Source: Pseudomonas fluorescens (GTDB lineage: Bacteria > Pseudomonadota > Gammaproteobacteria > Pseudomonadales > Pseudomonadaceae). From it: 64,000 nt of DNA. Below the pieces are notes generated by a model. That model was not told the DNA's origin, searched no databases, and was given only the letters and a program-made list of their open reading frames with translations. Within the stretch, counting starts at the first letter, position 1, and each line of letters starts with the position of its first letter. The translations under genes and the position numbers were made by a program. Positions 1 through 9,061 of this stretch are shown here, piece by piece. The stretch spans positions 6,316,501-6,380,500 of the forward strand of contig NZ_CP012831.1 of NCBI RefSeq assembly GCF_001307275.1, in the 5' to 3' direction.

Positions 1-207
1 TTCATCGAATTCGTCAATCGCCTGCGCATCAGCAAATCCTGCGAATTGCTGGCCGACGGCGACAAACCGGTAACGGACGTGTGTTTTGAATCCGGCTTCA
101 ACAACATCTCCAATTTCAACCGGCGTTTCCAGCAGCTCAAGGGCATGACGCCTTCCCACTACCGGCGGCTGGCGGTGCAGCGGTTGACCGAGCAGAACCA
201 GGGCTGA
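1..207 (+). CDS. mtlR: AraC-family transcriptional activator, C-terminal fragment (MtlR)
   Basis: The reading frame is open from the first base of the window to TGA at 207, so only the last 68 residues are present. They form the second helix-turn-helix of an AraC/XylS DNA-binding domain, with the family signature around VCFESGFNNISNFNRRF followed by KGMTPSHYRR. The gene lies directly upstream of, and in the same direction as, the mannitol operon. In P. fluorescens this is the place of MtlR, the activator of mtlEFGKDYZ. The effector-binding N-terminal part is outside the window, so the MtlR assignment rests on context plus the HTH. Confidence 0.85.
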   Translation, partial: FIEFVNRLRISKSCELLADGDKPVTDVCFESGFNNISNFNRRFQQLKGMTPSHYRRLAVQRLTEQNQG

Positions 208-234
208 GACTTTTCGCCCCGACAGAGATCCCCT

Positions 235-360
235 GTGGCGAGGGAGCTTGCTCCCGCTGGGCTGCGAAGCAGCCCCCTGGATCAGCCTTTCGCACCGAGT
301 TGTCAGGGGAATTGTTGAGGGCCGCTGCGCGCCCCAGCGGGAGCAAGCTCCCTCGCCACG
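235..360. repeat. REP palindrome pair (GTGGCGAGGGAGC type)
   Basis: Two inverted copies of GTGGCGAGGGAGCTTGCTCCC face each other about 125 bp end to end, with a further short stem between them. The pair separates mtlR from the mtl promoter and fills most of the 345-bp gap before mtlE. It could fold into a large hairpin and end or stabilise the mtlR transcript. Confidence 0.85.
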
Positions 361-401
361 GGTCCTTTGTTCGGCCTGAAGTGGCAGGCATTAATCCCTC
401 C

Positions 402-467
402 AGTGCAAAAAAGTATCAGTACAAGTGCGACGGATGATTTGTCACACCGTCCATTGAAGGCTGTAAT
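402..467 (+). promoter_or_regulatory. Candidate mtl operon promoter with AraC-type direct repeat
   Basis: A TTGTCA hexamer at 439-444 and TGTAAT at 462-467 are separated by 17 bp, a good sigma70 arrangement. Just upstream, AGTGC occurs twice (402-406 and 424-428), 22 bp apart or two helical turns, with the second copy next to the -35. This is the geometry expected for an AraC-family activator dimer in a class II position. The hexamers and repeats are visible; binding by MtlR is inferred. Confidence 0.55.
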
Positions 468-497
468 CAGCGCACATTCTTCCCTTCATCCGGAAGA

Positions 498-511
498 CAC
501 AAAAACAATAA
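498..511 (+). promoter_or_regulatory. Candidate Hfq/Crc (CA) motif in the mtlE leader
   Basis: CACAAAAACAATAA contains overlapping AANAANAA matches, the A-rich motif recognised by Hfq with Crc in Pseudomonas catabolite repression. It lies about 40 nt before the mtlE start, downstream of the predicted promoter. The same 14 bases recur at the ribosome binding site of the aromatic acid transporter at 57976-57989. Confidence 0.45.
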
Positions 512-552
512 CTGTCCTTCCGCAGCTTTCGGGCGCGGAAAAGGAGTGCGCG

Positions 553-1863
553 ATGAAACCTTCGGTAAAAGCTCTGCTTGTCTCCACCTGCATGACCCTC
601 AGTAGCGTCAGCTTCGGCGCACAGACCCTCACCATTGCCACCGTCAACAACAGCGACATGATCCGCATGCAAAAGCTCTCGAAAACCTTCGAGGCCGAGC
701 ACCCGGACATCAAGCTCAACTGGGTGGTGCTCGAAGAAAACGTCCTGCGCCAGCGCCTGACCACCGACATCGCCACCCAAGGCGGGCAGTTCGACGTGCT
801 GACCATTGGCATGTACGAAGCAGCACTCTGGGGCGCCAAGGGCTGGCTGGAGCCGATGAAGGATTTGCCGGCCTCCTACGACCTGGACGACGTCTTCCCT
901 TCCGTGCGCGATGGTTTGTCGGTCAAAGGCTCGCTGTACGCCCTGCCGTTCTACGCCGAAAGCTCGATCACCTATTACCGCACGGACCTGTTCAAGAACG
1001 CCGGGCTGACCATGCCCGAACACCCGACCTGGACCCAGATCGGTGAGTTCGCGGAAAAACTCACCGACAAATCCAAGGAGCAATATGGCCTGTGCCTGCG
1101 GGGCAAGGCCGGTTGGGGCGAGAACATGGCGCTCATCACCACCCTGGCCAACGGTTATGGCGCGCGCTGGTTCGATGAGAAGTGGCAGCCGCAATTCAAT
1201 GGCCCCGAGTGGAAAGACGCACTCAACTTCTATGTCGACAACATGAAGAAATCCGGCCCGCCGGGCGCCTCCAGCAACGGTTTCAACGAAAACCTGGCGC
1301 TGTTCAACAGCGGCAAATGCGCAATCTGGGTGGATGCCAGCGTCGCCGGCTCGTTCGTCACCGACAAGACCCAGAGCAAGGTGTCCGATCACGTTGGATT
1401 CACCTTCGCCCCCCACGAAAAAACCGACAAAGGCACCTCGTGGATGTACTCCTGGTCACTGGCCATCCCGACCAGTTCCAAAGCCAAGGAAGCCGCCACG
1501 GTCTTTACCACTTGGGCGACGTCCAAGGAGTACAGCCAATTGGTCGCCAAGACCGACGGCATTGCCAACGTACCGCCAGGCACCCGCACCTCGACCTACA
1601 GCGACGAGTACATGAAGGCCGCGCCGTTTGCCAAGGTGACCCTGGAATCGTTGAAAGTCGCCGATCCGAAAGCGCCAACCCTCAAGCCTGTGCCCTACAT
1701 CGGCATCCAGTTGGTGACCATTCCCGAATTCCAGGCCATCGGCACCCAGGTGGGCAAGTTCTTTTCGGGGGCGCTGACCGGCCAGCAGACCGTGGACCAG
1801 GCGTTGACCGCCGCGCAGTCCACCACCGAACGCGAGATGAAACGCGCTGGGTATCCCAAGTAG
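553..1863 (+). CDS. mtlE: Polyol ABC transporter, periplasmic substrate-binding protein
   Basis: A 436-residue extracellular solute-binding protein of family 1. It begins with a Sec signal peptide (MKPSVKALLV... ending near VSFGA) and is followed by a mature part starting QTLTIATVNN. I chose ATG 553, preceded by AAGGAG, because the upstream in-frame extension would run through the promoter and has no signal peptide. It is the first gene of the mtl operon and should deliver mannitol, glucitol or arabitol to the MtlF-MtlG-MtlK importer in the inner membrane. Substrate range is inferred from the operon, not from the protein itself. Confidence 0.93.
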   Translation: MKPSVKALLVSTCMTLSSVSFGAQTLTIATVNNSDMIRMQKLSKTFEAEHPDIKLNWVVLEENVLRQRLTTDIATQGGQFDVLTIGMYEAALWGAKGWLEPMKDLPASYDLDDVFPSVRDGLSVKGSLYALPFYAESSITYYRTDLFKNAGLTMPEHPTWTQIGEFAEKLTDKSKEQYGLCLRGKAGWGENMALITTLANGYGARWFDEKWQPQFNGPEWKDALNFYVDNMKKSGPPGASSNGFNENLALFNSGKCAIWVDASVAGSFVTDKTQSKVSDHVGFTFAPHEKTDKGTSWMYSWSLAIPTSSKAKEAATVFTTWATSKEYSQLVAKTDGIANVPPGTRTSTYSDEYMKAAPFAKVTLESLKVADPKAPTLKPVPYIGIQLVTIPEFQAIGTQVGKFFSGALTGQQTVDQALTAAQSTTEREMKRAGYPK

Positions 1864-1892
1864 TCAGCTCATTGAGGCCCGCTCCCGATACC

Positions 1893-1982
1893 TGTGGGAG
1901 CGAGCTTGCTCGCGATGAGGGCTCCCCGGCCAATATCACGAGTGACTGACACGACGCCATCGCGAGCAAGCTCGCTCCCACA
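1893..1982. repeat. REP palindrome pair (TGTGGGAGCGAGC type)
   Basis: TGTGGGAGCGAGCTTGCTCG and its reverse complement bracket about 50 bp between mtlE and mtlF. Hairpins in this position, after a binding-protein gene, commonly protect the upstream message and reduce downstream expression, which would favour excess binding protein over permease. Confidence 0.9.
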
Positions 1983-2020
1983 GTGGATCTTCATAGGCCC
2001 GCAAAAATCGGTTCAATGCC

Positions 2021-2956
2021 ATGAATAGCTCAACTACAACCGCCAAAGCCCCCATCGAGATTGCCCCGCCGCCGGCGCGCAAGATCCGCCTGGCCAACCC
2101 CGGCTGGTTCCTGGTCAGCCCTTCGGTGGCCTTGTTGCTGCTGTGGATGATCGTGCCGCTGGGCATGACCGTCTACTTCTCGATGATCCGCTACAACCTG
2201 CTCTACCCCGGCGAAAACGAATTCGTCGGGCTGGAGAACTTCACCTATTTCCTGACCGACTCGGGTTTCATGCCCGGCGCCACCAATACTTTGTTGCTGG
2301 TGGGCAGCGTGCTGTTGATCAGTATCGTCCTCGGGGTATTGATCAGCGCGCTGCTGGAGGCCAGTGAGTTTTTCGGTCGCGGCATCGTCCGCGTGCTGCT
2401 GATCTCGCCGTTCTTCATCATGCCCACCGTCGGTGCGCTGATCTGGAAGAACCTGATCTTCCACCCGGTCTCGGGCATCCTCGCCTCGGTGTGGAAACTG
2501 TTCGGCGCCCAGCCGGTGGACTGGCTGGCCCATTACCCGTTGCTGTCGATCATCATCATCGTGAGCTGGCAATGGCTGCCCTTTGCGATTCTGATCCTGA
2601 TGACCGCCATGCAGTCACTGGACCAGGAACAGAAAGAAGCCGCCCGCCTGGACGGTGCCGGCCCGATCGCGATCTTCTGGCACCTGACCCTGCCGCACCT
2701 GGCCCGCCCGATTGCCGTGGTGCTGATGATCGAAACCATCTTCCTGCTGTCGGTGTTCGCCGAGATCTTCACCACCACCAACGGTGGCCCCGGCTATGCC
2801 TCCACCAACCTTGCCTACCTGATCTACAACCAGGCGCTGGTGCAGTTCGACGTCGGCATGGCTTCGGCCGGTGGCTTGATTGCCGTAGTCATTGCCAACA
2901 TCGCCGCCATCATCCTCGTCCGGATGATCGGTAAAAACCTCACCGACAAGCATTGA
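2021..2956 (+). CDS. mtlF: Polyol ABC transporter permease, MalF-like subunit
   Basis: A 311-residue inner membrane protein of the MalFG (CUT1) permease family with about six hydrophobic segments, beginning near residue 25 (GWFLVSPSVALLLLWM). The cytoplasmic EAA loop that contacts the ATPase is seen as KEAARLDGAGP... around residues 205-225. It is followed 10 bp later by the second permease gene. With MtlG it forms the channel for polyol uptake. Confidence 0.94.
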   Translation: MNSSTTTAKAPIEIAPPPARKIRLANPGWFLVSPSVALLLLWMIVPLGMTVYFSMIRYNLLYPGENEFVGLENFTYFLTDSGFMPGATNTLLLVGSVLLISIVLGVLISALLEASEFFGRGIVRVLLISPFFIMPTVGALIWKNLIFHPVSGILASVWKLFGAQPVDWLAHYPLLSIIIIVSWQWLPFAILILMTAMQSLDQEQKEAARLDGAGPIAIFWHLTLPHLARPIAVVLMIETIFLLSVFAEIFTTTNGGPGYASTNLAYLIYNQALVQFDVGMASAGGLIAVVIANIAAIILVRMIGKNLTDKH

Positions 2957-2966
2957 GGCCGTCGCC

Positions 2967-3797
2967 ATGACTCTTCAACAATCCCGTCGCCTGCAAAGCC
3001 TGCTGCTGGGCACGCTGGCCTGGGCCATCGCGATCCTGATCTTCTTTCCGATCTTCTGGATGGTGCTGACCAGCTTCAAGACCGAAATCGATGCGTTCGC
3101 CACGCCGCCGCAGTTCATCTTCACGCCGACCCTGGAAAACTACCTGCACATCAACGAGCGCAGCAATTACTTCAGCTTCGCCTGGAACTCCGTGGTGATT
3201 TCCTTCAGCGCCACCGCCCTTTGCCTGCTGATCGCGGTACCGGCAGCCTATTCCATGGCGTTCTATGAAACCCAGCGCACCAAAGGCACGTTGTTGTGGA
3301 TGCTCTCCACCAAAATGCTGCCACCGGTGGGCGTGCTGATGCCGATCTACCTGCTGGCCAAGCAATTTGGCCTGCTGGACACGCGTATTGCGCTGATCAT
3401 CATCTACACGCTGATCAACCTGCCCATCGTGGTCTGGATGATTTACACCTACTTCAAGGACATTCCTCGCGACATCCTCGAGGCCGCGCGCCTGGATGGC
3501 GCCACGCTCTGGCAGGAAATGGTCCGTGTACTGCTGCCGATTGCCAAGGGCGGCCTGGCGTCCACCGTGCTGCTGTCGCTGATCCTTTGCTGGAACGAGG
3601 CGTTCTGGTCGCTGAACCTCACCTCCTCCAAGGCCGCGCCCCTGACGGCGCTGATCGCTTCCTACTCCAGCCCGGAAGGTTTGTTCTGGGCCAAATTGTC
3701 GGCCGTCTCGACCCTGGCCTGCGCGCCGATCCTGATCTTTGGCTGGATCAGCCAGAAACAGCTGGTGCGCGGTTTGTCCTTCGGCGCGGTGAAGTAA
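2967..3797 (+). CDS. mtlG: Polyol ABC transporter permease, MalG-like subunit
   Basis: A 276-residue partner permease with six predicted membrane segments. Its EAA loop reads EAARLDGATLWQEMVRV near residues 171-187. The length and the C-terminal GLSFGAVK ending fit CUT1 MalG-type subunits. It begins 10 bp after mtlF and is followed 39 bp later by the ATPase, so it is clearly in the same operon. Confidence 0.94.
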   Translation: MTLQQSRRLQSLLLGTLAWAIAILIFFPIFWMVLTSFKTEIDAFATPPQFIFTPTLENYLHINERSNYFSFAWNSVVISFSATALCLLIAVPAAYSMAFYETQRTKGTLLWMLSTKMLPPVGVLMPIYLLAKQFGLLDTRIALIIIYTLINLPIVVWMIYTYFKDIPRDILEAARLDGATLWQEMVRVLLPIAKGGLASTVLLSLILCWNEAFWSLNLTSSKAAPLTALIASYSSPEGLFWAKLSAVSTLACAPILIFGWISQKQLVRGLSFGAVK

Positions 3798-3836
3798 CGC
3801 GCCCTACACCATTATCAGAAGTGGAGGCCCATCATC

Positions 3837-4940
3837 ATGGCCAACCTGAAAATCAAGAATTTGCAAAAGGGTTTCGAAGGCTTCTCCATCATCAAGGGCA
3901 TCGACCTTGAGGTGAACGACCGCGAGTTCGTGGTCTTCGTCGGCCCGTCGGGCTGTGGCAAATCCACACTGCTGCGGCTGATCGCCGGTCTGGAAGAGGT
4001 CAGCGACGGCACCATCGAACTGGATGGCCGGGACATTACCGAAGTCAGCCCGGCCAAGCGCGACCTGGCCATGGTGTTCCAGACCTACGCCTTGTATCCG
4101 CACATGAGCGTACGCAAGAACATGTCCTTCGCCCTCGACCTGGCCGGTGTACCCAAGGCCGAAGTCGAGAAGAAGGTCAACGAAGCGGCGCGCATCCTTG
4201 AGCTGGGCCCGATGCTCGAGCGCAAGCCCAAGCAACTGTCCGGCGGCCAGCGCCAGCGCGTGGCGATCGGTCGGGCCATCGTGCGCAACCCGAAAATCTT
4301 CCTGTTCGACGAACCGCTGTCCAACCTCGACGCCGCCCTGCGAGTGCAGATGCGCCTGGAACTGGCACGCCTGCACAAGGAACTGCAGGCGACCATGATC
4401 TACGTGACTCACGACCAGGTCGAAGCCATGACCCTGGCCGACAAGGTGGTGGTGCTCAATGGCGGGCGCATCGAACAGGTCGGCTCGCCGCTGGAGCTGT
4501 ATCACCAGCCGGCCAACCTGTTTGTCGCCGGGTTCCTCGGCACACCGAAAATGGGCTTCCTCAAAGGCAAGGTCACCGCCCTGGACAGCCAGGGCTGCGA
4601 GGTGCTGCTGGACGCCGGCACGCGCATCAACCTGCCGCGCAGCGGTGCCAACCTGAGCGTCGGCGGCGCGGTGACCCTGGGGATTCGTCCGGAACACCTG
4701 AACCTGGCGCAACCGGGCGACTGCACATTGCAAGTCACCGCCGACGTCAGCGAGCGGCTGGGCAGCGACACCTTCTGCCATGTCGTCACGACGTCCGGCG
4801 AAGCCTTGACCATGCGGGTTCGCGGCGACCTGGCGAGCCGTTTCGGCGAGCAACTGAACCTGCACCTGGACGCCGAACACTGCCATTTATTCGATGCCGA
4901 GGGCGTAGCGGTAAGCCGCGCGCTGCGCGCCGCCGCCTGA
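3837..4940 (+). CDS. mtlK: Polyol ABC transporter ATPase
   Basis: A 367-residue MalK/UgpC-type ATPase. Walker A is GPSGCGKST at 36-44, the ABC signature LSGGQRQR is at 134-141, Walker B IFLFDEP is at 154-160, and the switch histidine is in THDQ near 192. The C-terminal third (after about 235) is the MalK-type regulatory OB domain. GTGGAGG lies upstream of the start. It energises import through MtlF and MtlG. Confidence 0.95.
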   Translation: MANLKIKNLQKGFEGFSIIKGIDLEVNDREFVVFVGPSGCGKSTLLRLIAGLEEVSDGTIELDGRDITEVSPAKRDLAMVFQTYALYPHMSVRKNMSFALDLAGVPKAEVEKKVNEAARILELGPMLERKPKQLSGGQRQRVAIGRAIVRNPKIFLFDEPLSNLDAALRVQMRLELARLHKELQATMIYVTHDQVEAMTLADKVVVLNGGRIEQVGSPLELYHQPANLFVAGFLGTPKMGFLKGKVTALDSQGCEVLLDAGTRINLPRSGANLSVGGAVTLGIRPEHLNLAQPGDCTLQVTADVSERLGSDTFCHVVTTSGEALTMRVRGDLASRFGEQLNLHLDAEHCHLFDAEGVAVSRALRAAA

Positions 4941-4955
4941 TTACCGAGACTTGCG

Positions 4956-6437
4956 ATGAAACTCAACCGACAAAACCTGCACAACCTCAACCCTGACGTA
5001 GCCCTGCCCGCCTATCCGTTGGGCGACATCCGCCAGGGCATCGCCCATATCGGCGTAGGCGGTTTCCATAGGGCTCACCAGGCCTACTACACCGATGCGC
5101 TGATGAACACCGGTGTCGACCTGGACTGGGCCATCTGCGGCGTGGGCCTGCGGGCCGAGGATCGCCGTGCCCGGGATGACTTGGCCAGCCAGGATTACCT
5201 GTTCACCCTGTACGAACTGGGCGACACCGATGACACCGAAGTCCGGGTGATTGGCGCGATCAATGACATGTTGCTGGCCGAAGACGGCGCCCAGGCGCTG
5301 ATCGACAAGCTGGCCGATCCGCAGATCCGCATCGTTTCGCTGACCATTACCGAAGGTGGCTATTGCATCGACGACAGCAATGGCGAATTCATGGCCCACC
5401 TGCCGCAGATCCAGCACGACCTGAACCATCCCGAGGCACCGAAAACCGTCTTCGGCTTCCTCTGCGCCGCCCTGGCCAAGCGTCGCGCCGCTGGTATCCC
5501 GGCGTTCACGTTGATGTCTTGCGATAACCTGCCCCACAACGGCGCCGTGACCCGCAAGGCATTGCTGGCCTTCGCCGCATTGCGCGACGCGGAGCTGGGG
5601 CAGTGGATCGACCGCAACGTCAGCTTCCCCAACGCCATGGTCGATCGCATCACGCCCATGACCAGCGTGACCCATCGCCTGCAACTGCATGACGAACATG
5701 GCATCGACGACGCTTGGCCGGTGGTCTGCGAACCGTTCGTGCAATGGGTGCTGGAAGACAAGTTCGTCAGCGGTCGCCCGGCCTGGGAAAAGGTCGGCGT
5801 ACAGTTCACCGATGACGTTTCTCCTTATGAGGAGATGAAAATCAAGTTGCTCAACGGCAGCCACCTGGCGTTGACCTACCTGGGCTTTCTCAAGGGTTAT
5901 CGCTTCGTCCACGAAACCATGAACGACCCGTTGTTCGTGCGTTACATACGCGCCTACATGGACCTGGACGTGACACCGCAACTGGCACCGGTACCAGGCA
6001 TCGACCTGACCGACTACAAGAACACCCTGGTGGAACGCTTTTCCAACCAGGCGATTGCCGACCAGTTGGAGCGGGTCTGTTCGGACGGCTCGTCGAAGTT
6101 TCCAAAATTCACCGTCCCGACCATCAACCGCTTGATTGCCGACGGCGGCGAAACCCGCCGTGCGGCACTGGTCGTGGCCGCCTGGGCCGTGTACCTGAAG
6201 GGCGTGGACGAGAATGGCGTGACGTATTCGATCCCGGACCCGCGGGCAGCGTTCTGCCAGGCATTGGTGGCTGACGATGCGCTGGTGACCCAGCGGATGT
6301 TGGAAGTCGAAGAAATCTTTGGCACGGCGATCCCCCGCTCGCCGGAGTTCGTGGCAGCATTCGAATGGTGCTGCAACAGCTTGCGCGAGCACGGGGTAAC
6401 ACGAACACTTGAGCGGGTATTGGCTGACGCAGACTAA
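4956..6437 (+). CDS. mtlD: Mannitol 2-dehydrogenase
   Basis: A 493-residue long-chain polyol dehydrogenase that oxidises D-mannitol to fructose with NAD+ (family members also act on glucitol and arabitol). The N-terminal dinucleotide-binding part starts around HIGVGGFHRAHQ. The catalytic lysine region is in the stretch MKIKLLNGSHLALTYLG near residue 295, where the KLLNGSH motif is typical of the family. The size equals the P. fluorescens enzyme. It is 15 bp after mtlK and is followed by a hairpin and the kinase genes. Confidence 0.95.
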   Translation: MKLNRQNLHNLNPDVALPAYPLGDIRQGIAHIGVGGFHRAHQAYYTDALMNTGVDLDWAICGVGLRAEDRRARDDLASQDYLFTLYELGDTDDTEVRVIGAINDMLLAEDGAQALIDKLADPQIRIVSLTITEGGYCIDDSNGEFMAHLPQIQHDLNHPEAPKTVFGFLCAALAKRRAAGIPAFTLMSCDNLPHNGAVTRKALLAFAALRDAELGQWIDRNVSFPNAMVDRITPMTSVTHRLQLHDEHGIDDAWPVVCEPFVQWVLEDKFVSGRPAWEKVGVQFTDDVSPYEEMKIKLLNGSHLALTYLGFLKGYRFVHETMNDPLFVRYIRAYMDLDVTPQLAPVPGIDLTDYKNTLVERFSNQAIADQLERVCSDGSSKFPKFTVPTINRLIADGGETRRAALVVAAWAVYLKGVDENGVTYSIPDPRAAFCQALVADDALVTQRMLEVEEIFGTAIPRSPEFVAAFEWCCNSLREHGVTRTLERVLADAD

Positions 6438-6449
6438 CGGTCTGCTTTT

Positions 6450-6477
6450 GTGGCGAGGGAGCTTGCTCCCTCGCCAC
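6450..6477. repeat. Perfect 28-bp REP hairpin inside the mtl operon
   Basis: GTGGCGAGGGAGC-TT-GCTCCCTCGCCAC is a single perfect palindrome between mtlD and mtlY. It lacks a T-tract, so it is more likely an mRNA stability or processing element than a terminator. Confidence 0.85.
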
Positions 6478-6538
6478 GGGTGTTTGCTGATCGAGCGGTT
6501 ATTCCCTGCGGATATTGATCTGACGACCAAGGATTTCT

Positions 6539-8026
6539 ATGGCAAACCAACAACTGTTCCTGGGCATCGACTGCGGCACCCAAGGCACCAAGGCGTTGAT
6601 CCTGGATACGATCAGCGGCCAGGTACTCGGCCAGGGCGCGGCCGCCCACAGCATGATCAGCGGGGCCAACGGGCGTCGTGAACAAGACACCCAACAATGG
6701 CTCGATGCATTCACCCAGGCGACGCATCAGGCCTTGGCCGCCGCCGGGGTCGATGGCCAGGCGATCCTCGGTATCGGCGTGTCCGGCCAGCAACACGGCT
6801 TGGTGCTGCTTGACGACCAGGGCCAGGTCCTGCGCCCGGCCAAGCTGTGGTGCGACACCGAGACGACGCCGGAAAACGATCGGCTCCTGGCGTACCTGGG
6901 CGGAGAAGACGGCAGCCTCGAACGCCTCGGCGTAGTGATCGCGCCGGGCTACACGGTCTCCAAACTGCTCTGGACGCGGGAACAGCATCCCCAGGTATTC
7001 GAACGCATCGCCAGCGTCCTGCTGCCCCACGACTTCCTCAACTACTGGCTCACCGGCCGCCATTGCAGCGAATATGGCGATGCCTCGGGGACCGGCTATT
7101 TCAACGTGCGCACCCGCCAATGGGACGTGCAGTTGCTGCAACACATCGACCCCAGCGCACGCTTGCAAGCGGCGCTGCCGGAGTTGATCGAGGCCCACCA
7201 GCCCGTCGGACGCATCCTGCCGGCCATTGCCGCGCACCTGGGCATCAACCCCGACGCGGTGGTGGCCAGCGGTGGCGGCGACAACATGATGGGCGCCATC
7301 GGCACCGGCAACATCCAGCCCGGCGTGATCACCATGAGTCTCGGTTCCTCCGGCACGGTCTATGCCTATGCCGCCGAACCTGCGGTCAGTCCGCAACCGT
7401 CAGTGGCGACGTTCTGCTCATCCAACGGTGGCTGGCTGCCATTGATTTGCACCATGAACCTGACCAACGCCACCGGGGCGATTCGCGAGCTGCTGGACCT
7501 GGACATCGACGCCTTCAACGCCCTGGTCGTCCAGGCCCCGATTGGCGCCGAGGGGGTCTGCATGCTGCCGTTCCTCAACGGCGAGCGGGTGCCTGCCCTG
7601 CCCCATGCCACCGCTAGCCTGCTGGGCCTGACCACCACCAACCTGACCCGGGCCAACCTGTGCCGCGCCGTGGTCGAAGGCACGACCTTCGGTTTGCGCT
7701 ATGGCCTGGACCTGTTGCGGGCCAACGGGCTCAAGGCCCAGAGCATTCGCCTGATCGGTGGCGGCTCGAAGAGCCCGGTATGGCGGCAGATCGTCGCCGA
7801 TATCATGGACACCACAGTCATTTGCACTGAACAAAGCGAAGCGGCTGCGTTGGGTGCGGCGATCCAGGCGGCGTGGTGCCATTCAGGCGCGCAAGACAGC
7901 CTCGCCGAACTGTGCGAGCGCTGCGTCAAGCTCGACCCGGCCAGCGAAACCCGGCCAGTCACCGCCCATGTCACGGCGTCCCAGCAGGCCTATGAACGTT
8001 ATCGACAACACGTCGCAACCCTTTGA
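6539..8026 (+). CDS. mtlY: Xylulokinase
   Basis: A 495-residue FGGY-family kinase that phosphorylates D-xylulose to xylulose-5-phosphate, the product path for D-arabitol in this operon. The N-terminal ATP-binding motif FLGIDCGTQGTKA starts at residue 6. The substrate motif GVSGQQHGLV and the C-terminal nucleotide site LIGGGSKSPVWRQ with a final EAAALGAA are all present. It sits 101 bp after mtlD across a REP hairpin and 12 bp before the fructokinase. Confidence 0.93.
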   Translation: MANQQLFLGIDCGTQGTKALILDTISGQVLGQGAAAHSMISGANGRREQDTQQWLDAFTQATHQALAAAGVDGQAILGIGVSGQQHGLVLLDDQGQVLRPAKLWCDTETTPENDRLLAYLGGEDGSLERLGVVIAPGYTVSKLLWTREQHPQVFERIASVLLPHDFLNYWLTGRHCSEYGDASGTGYFNVRTRQWDVQLLQHIDPSARLQAALPELIEAHQPVGRILPAIAAHLGINPDAVVASGGGDNMMGAIGTGNIQPGVITMSLGSSGTVYAYAAEPAVSPQPSVATFCSSNGGWLPLICTMNLTNATGAIRELLDLDIDAFNALVVQAPIGAEGVCMLPFLNGERVPALPHATASLLGLTTTNLTRANLCRAVVEGTTFGLRYGLDLLRANGLKAQSIRLIGGGSKSPVWRQIVADIMDTTVICTEQSEAAALGAAIQAAWCHSGAQDSLAELCERCVKLDPASETRPVTAHVTASQQAYERYRQHVATL

Positions 8027-8038
8027 GAGCGGGCAACT

Positions 8039-8977
8039 ATGTATCTGGTGTGTGGTGAAGCGCTGTTTGATTTTTTCAGTGAAGCCGAGGCGGATGGCCC
8101 GGCCTCGCAGGTGAACTACAAGGCGATTGCCGGTGGCTCGCCATTCAACGTGGCGGTGGGGTTGCGCCGCCTGGGTATTGAATCGGCGCTGTTTAGCGGA
8201 TTGTCCACCGACTACCTGGGCCGTCGCTTGCAGCAGGTGCTGCTCAACGAAGGTGTCAGCACCCGATACCTGCTGGACTTCGACGCGCCGACCACCCTGG
8301 CGATGGTTGCCGTAGGCGCCAATGGTTCGCCCCACTACAGCTTTCGCGGCGAAGGGTGTGCCGACCGGCAACTGAGCCTGGACCATCTACCGGAGCTGGG
8401 CCCTGAAGTGCGTGGCTTGCATGTCGGCTCGTTCTCGCTGGTGGTCCAGCCCGTTGCCGACACGCTCCTGGCCCTGGTGCAACGGGAAAGCGGCAGGCGC
8501 CTGATCAGTCTCGACCCGAACGTGCGGCTCAACCCGCAGCCGGACATCGAACTGTGGCGTTCGCGGATTGCGACACTGGTGCAATATGCCGACCTGATCA
8601 AGGTCAGTGACGAGGATCTGGGCCTGCTCTACCCAGGGATCGAGCCCCAGGCGGTCATCGAAGGCTGGCTGAAGCACCGTTGCCAAGTGGTCTTCCTGAC
8701 CCGTGGCGGCCAGGGGGCGACCGTCTTCAGTCGCCAGCACGGCACATGGTCGCTGCCAGCATGCCCGGTGAAGATCGCCGACACCGTGGGTGCAGGCGAC
8801 ACCTTCCAGGCCGCCCTGATTGCCTGGCTGACTGAACAACAATTGGATTCGATCGAGGGCCTGCAGACACTGACCCGCGAGCAGGTCAGCGCCATGCTTG
8901 AGTTCGCCATTCGCGCCGCAGCACTGACGTGCGGCAAAACCGGGCCGGACCTGCCCTATCGGCAGCAACTGGCCTGA
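8039..8977 (+). CDS. mtlZ: Fructokinase, PfkB family
   Basis: A 312-residue ribokinase-like sugar kinase. The N-terminal glycine-rich motif IAGGSPFNVAVGLRRLG and the C-terminal PfkB signature DTVGAGDTFQAAL with the catalytic Asp (GAGD) are present. It should convert the fructose produced by MtlD to fructose-6-phosphate. AGAGCGGG precedes the ATG. It is the last gene of the mtl operon, facing the DUF1652 gene tail-to-tail. Confidence 0.93.
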   Translation: MYLVCGEALFDFFSEAEADGPASQVNYKAIAGGSPFNVAVGLRRLGIESALFSGLSTDYLGRRLQQVLLNEGVSTRYLLDFDAPTTLAMVAVGANGSPHYSFRGEGCADRQLSLDHLPELGPEVRGLHVGSFSLVVQPVADTLLALVQRESGRRLISLDPNVRLNPQPDIELWRSRIATLVQYADLIKVSDEDLGLLYPGIEPQAVIEGWLKHRCQVVFLTRGGQGATVFSRQHGTWSLPACPVKIADTVGAGDTFQAALIAWLTEQQLDSIEGLQTLTREQVSAMLEFAIRAAALTCGKTGPDLPYRQQLA

Positions 8978-9008
8978 CTTGCGCGCTACAACTGAAAAGC
9001 TGGACGCC

Positions 9009-9030
9009 GGGTTCGGACATCACCGGACCC
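9009..9030. terminator. Hairpin in the convergent gap after mtlZ
   Basis: GGGTTCGG and CCGGACCC can pair over eight positions (one G-U) around a 6-nt loop, between the convergent mtlZ and DUF1652 genes. There is no T-tract, so factor-independent termination is uncertain. Confidence 0.35.
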
Positions 9031-9061
9031 GAGCGTCAGAGGGAAAATGACAAGGCCGTAA

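Noticed and set aside
4941..6530. 529-codon open frame on the minus strand opposite mtlD
   Set aside because: It is a shadow of mtlD produced by high GC codon bias. The plus-strand protein has complete family motifs.
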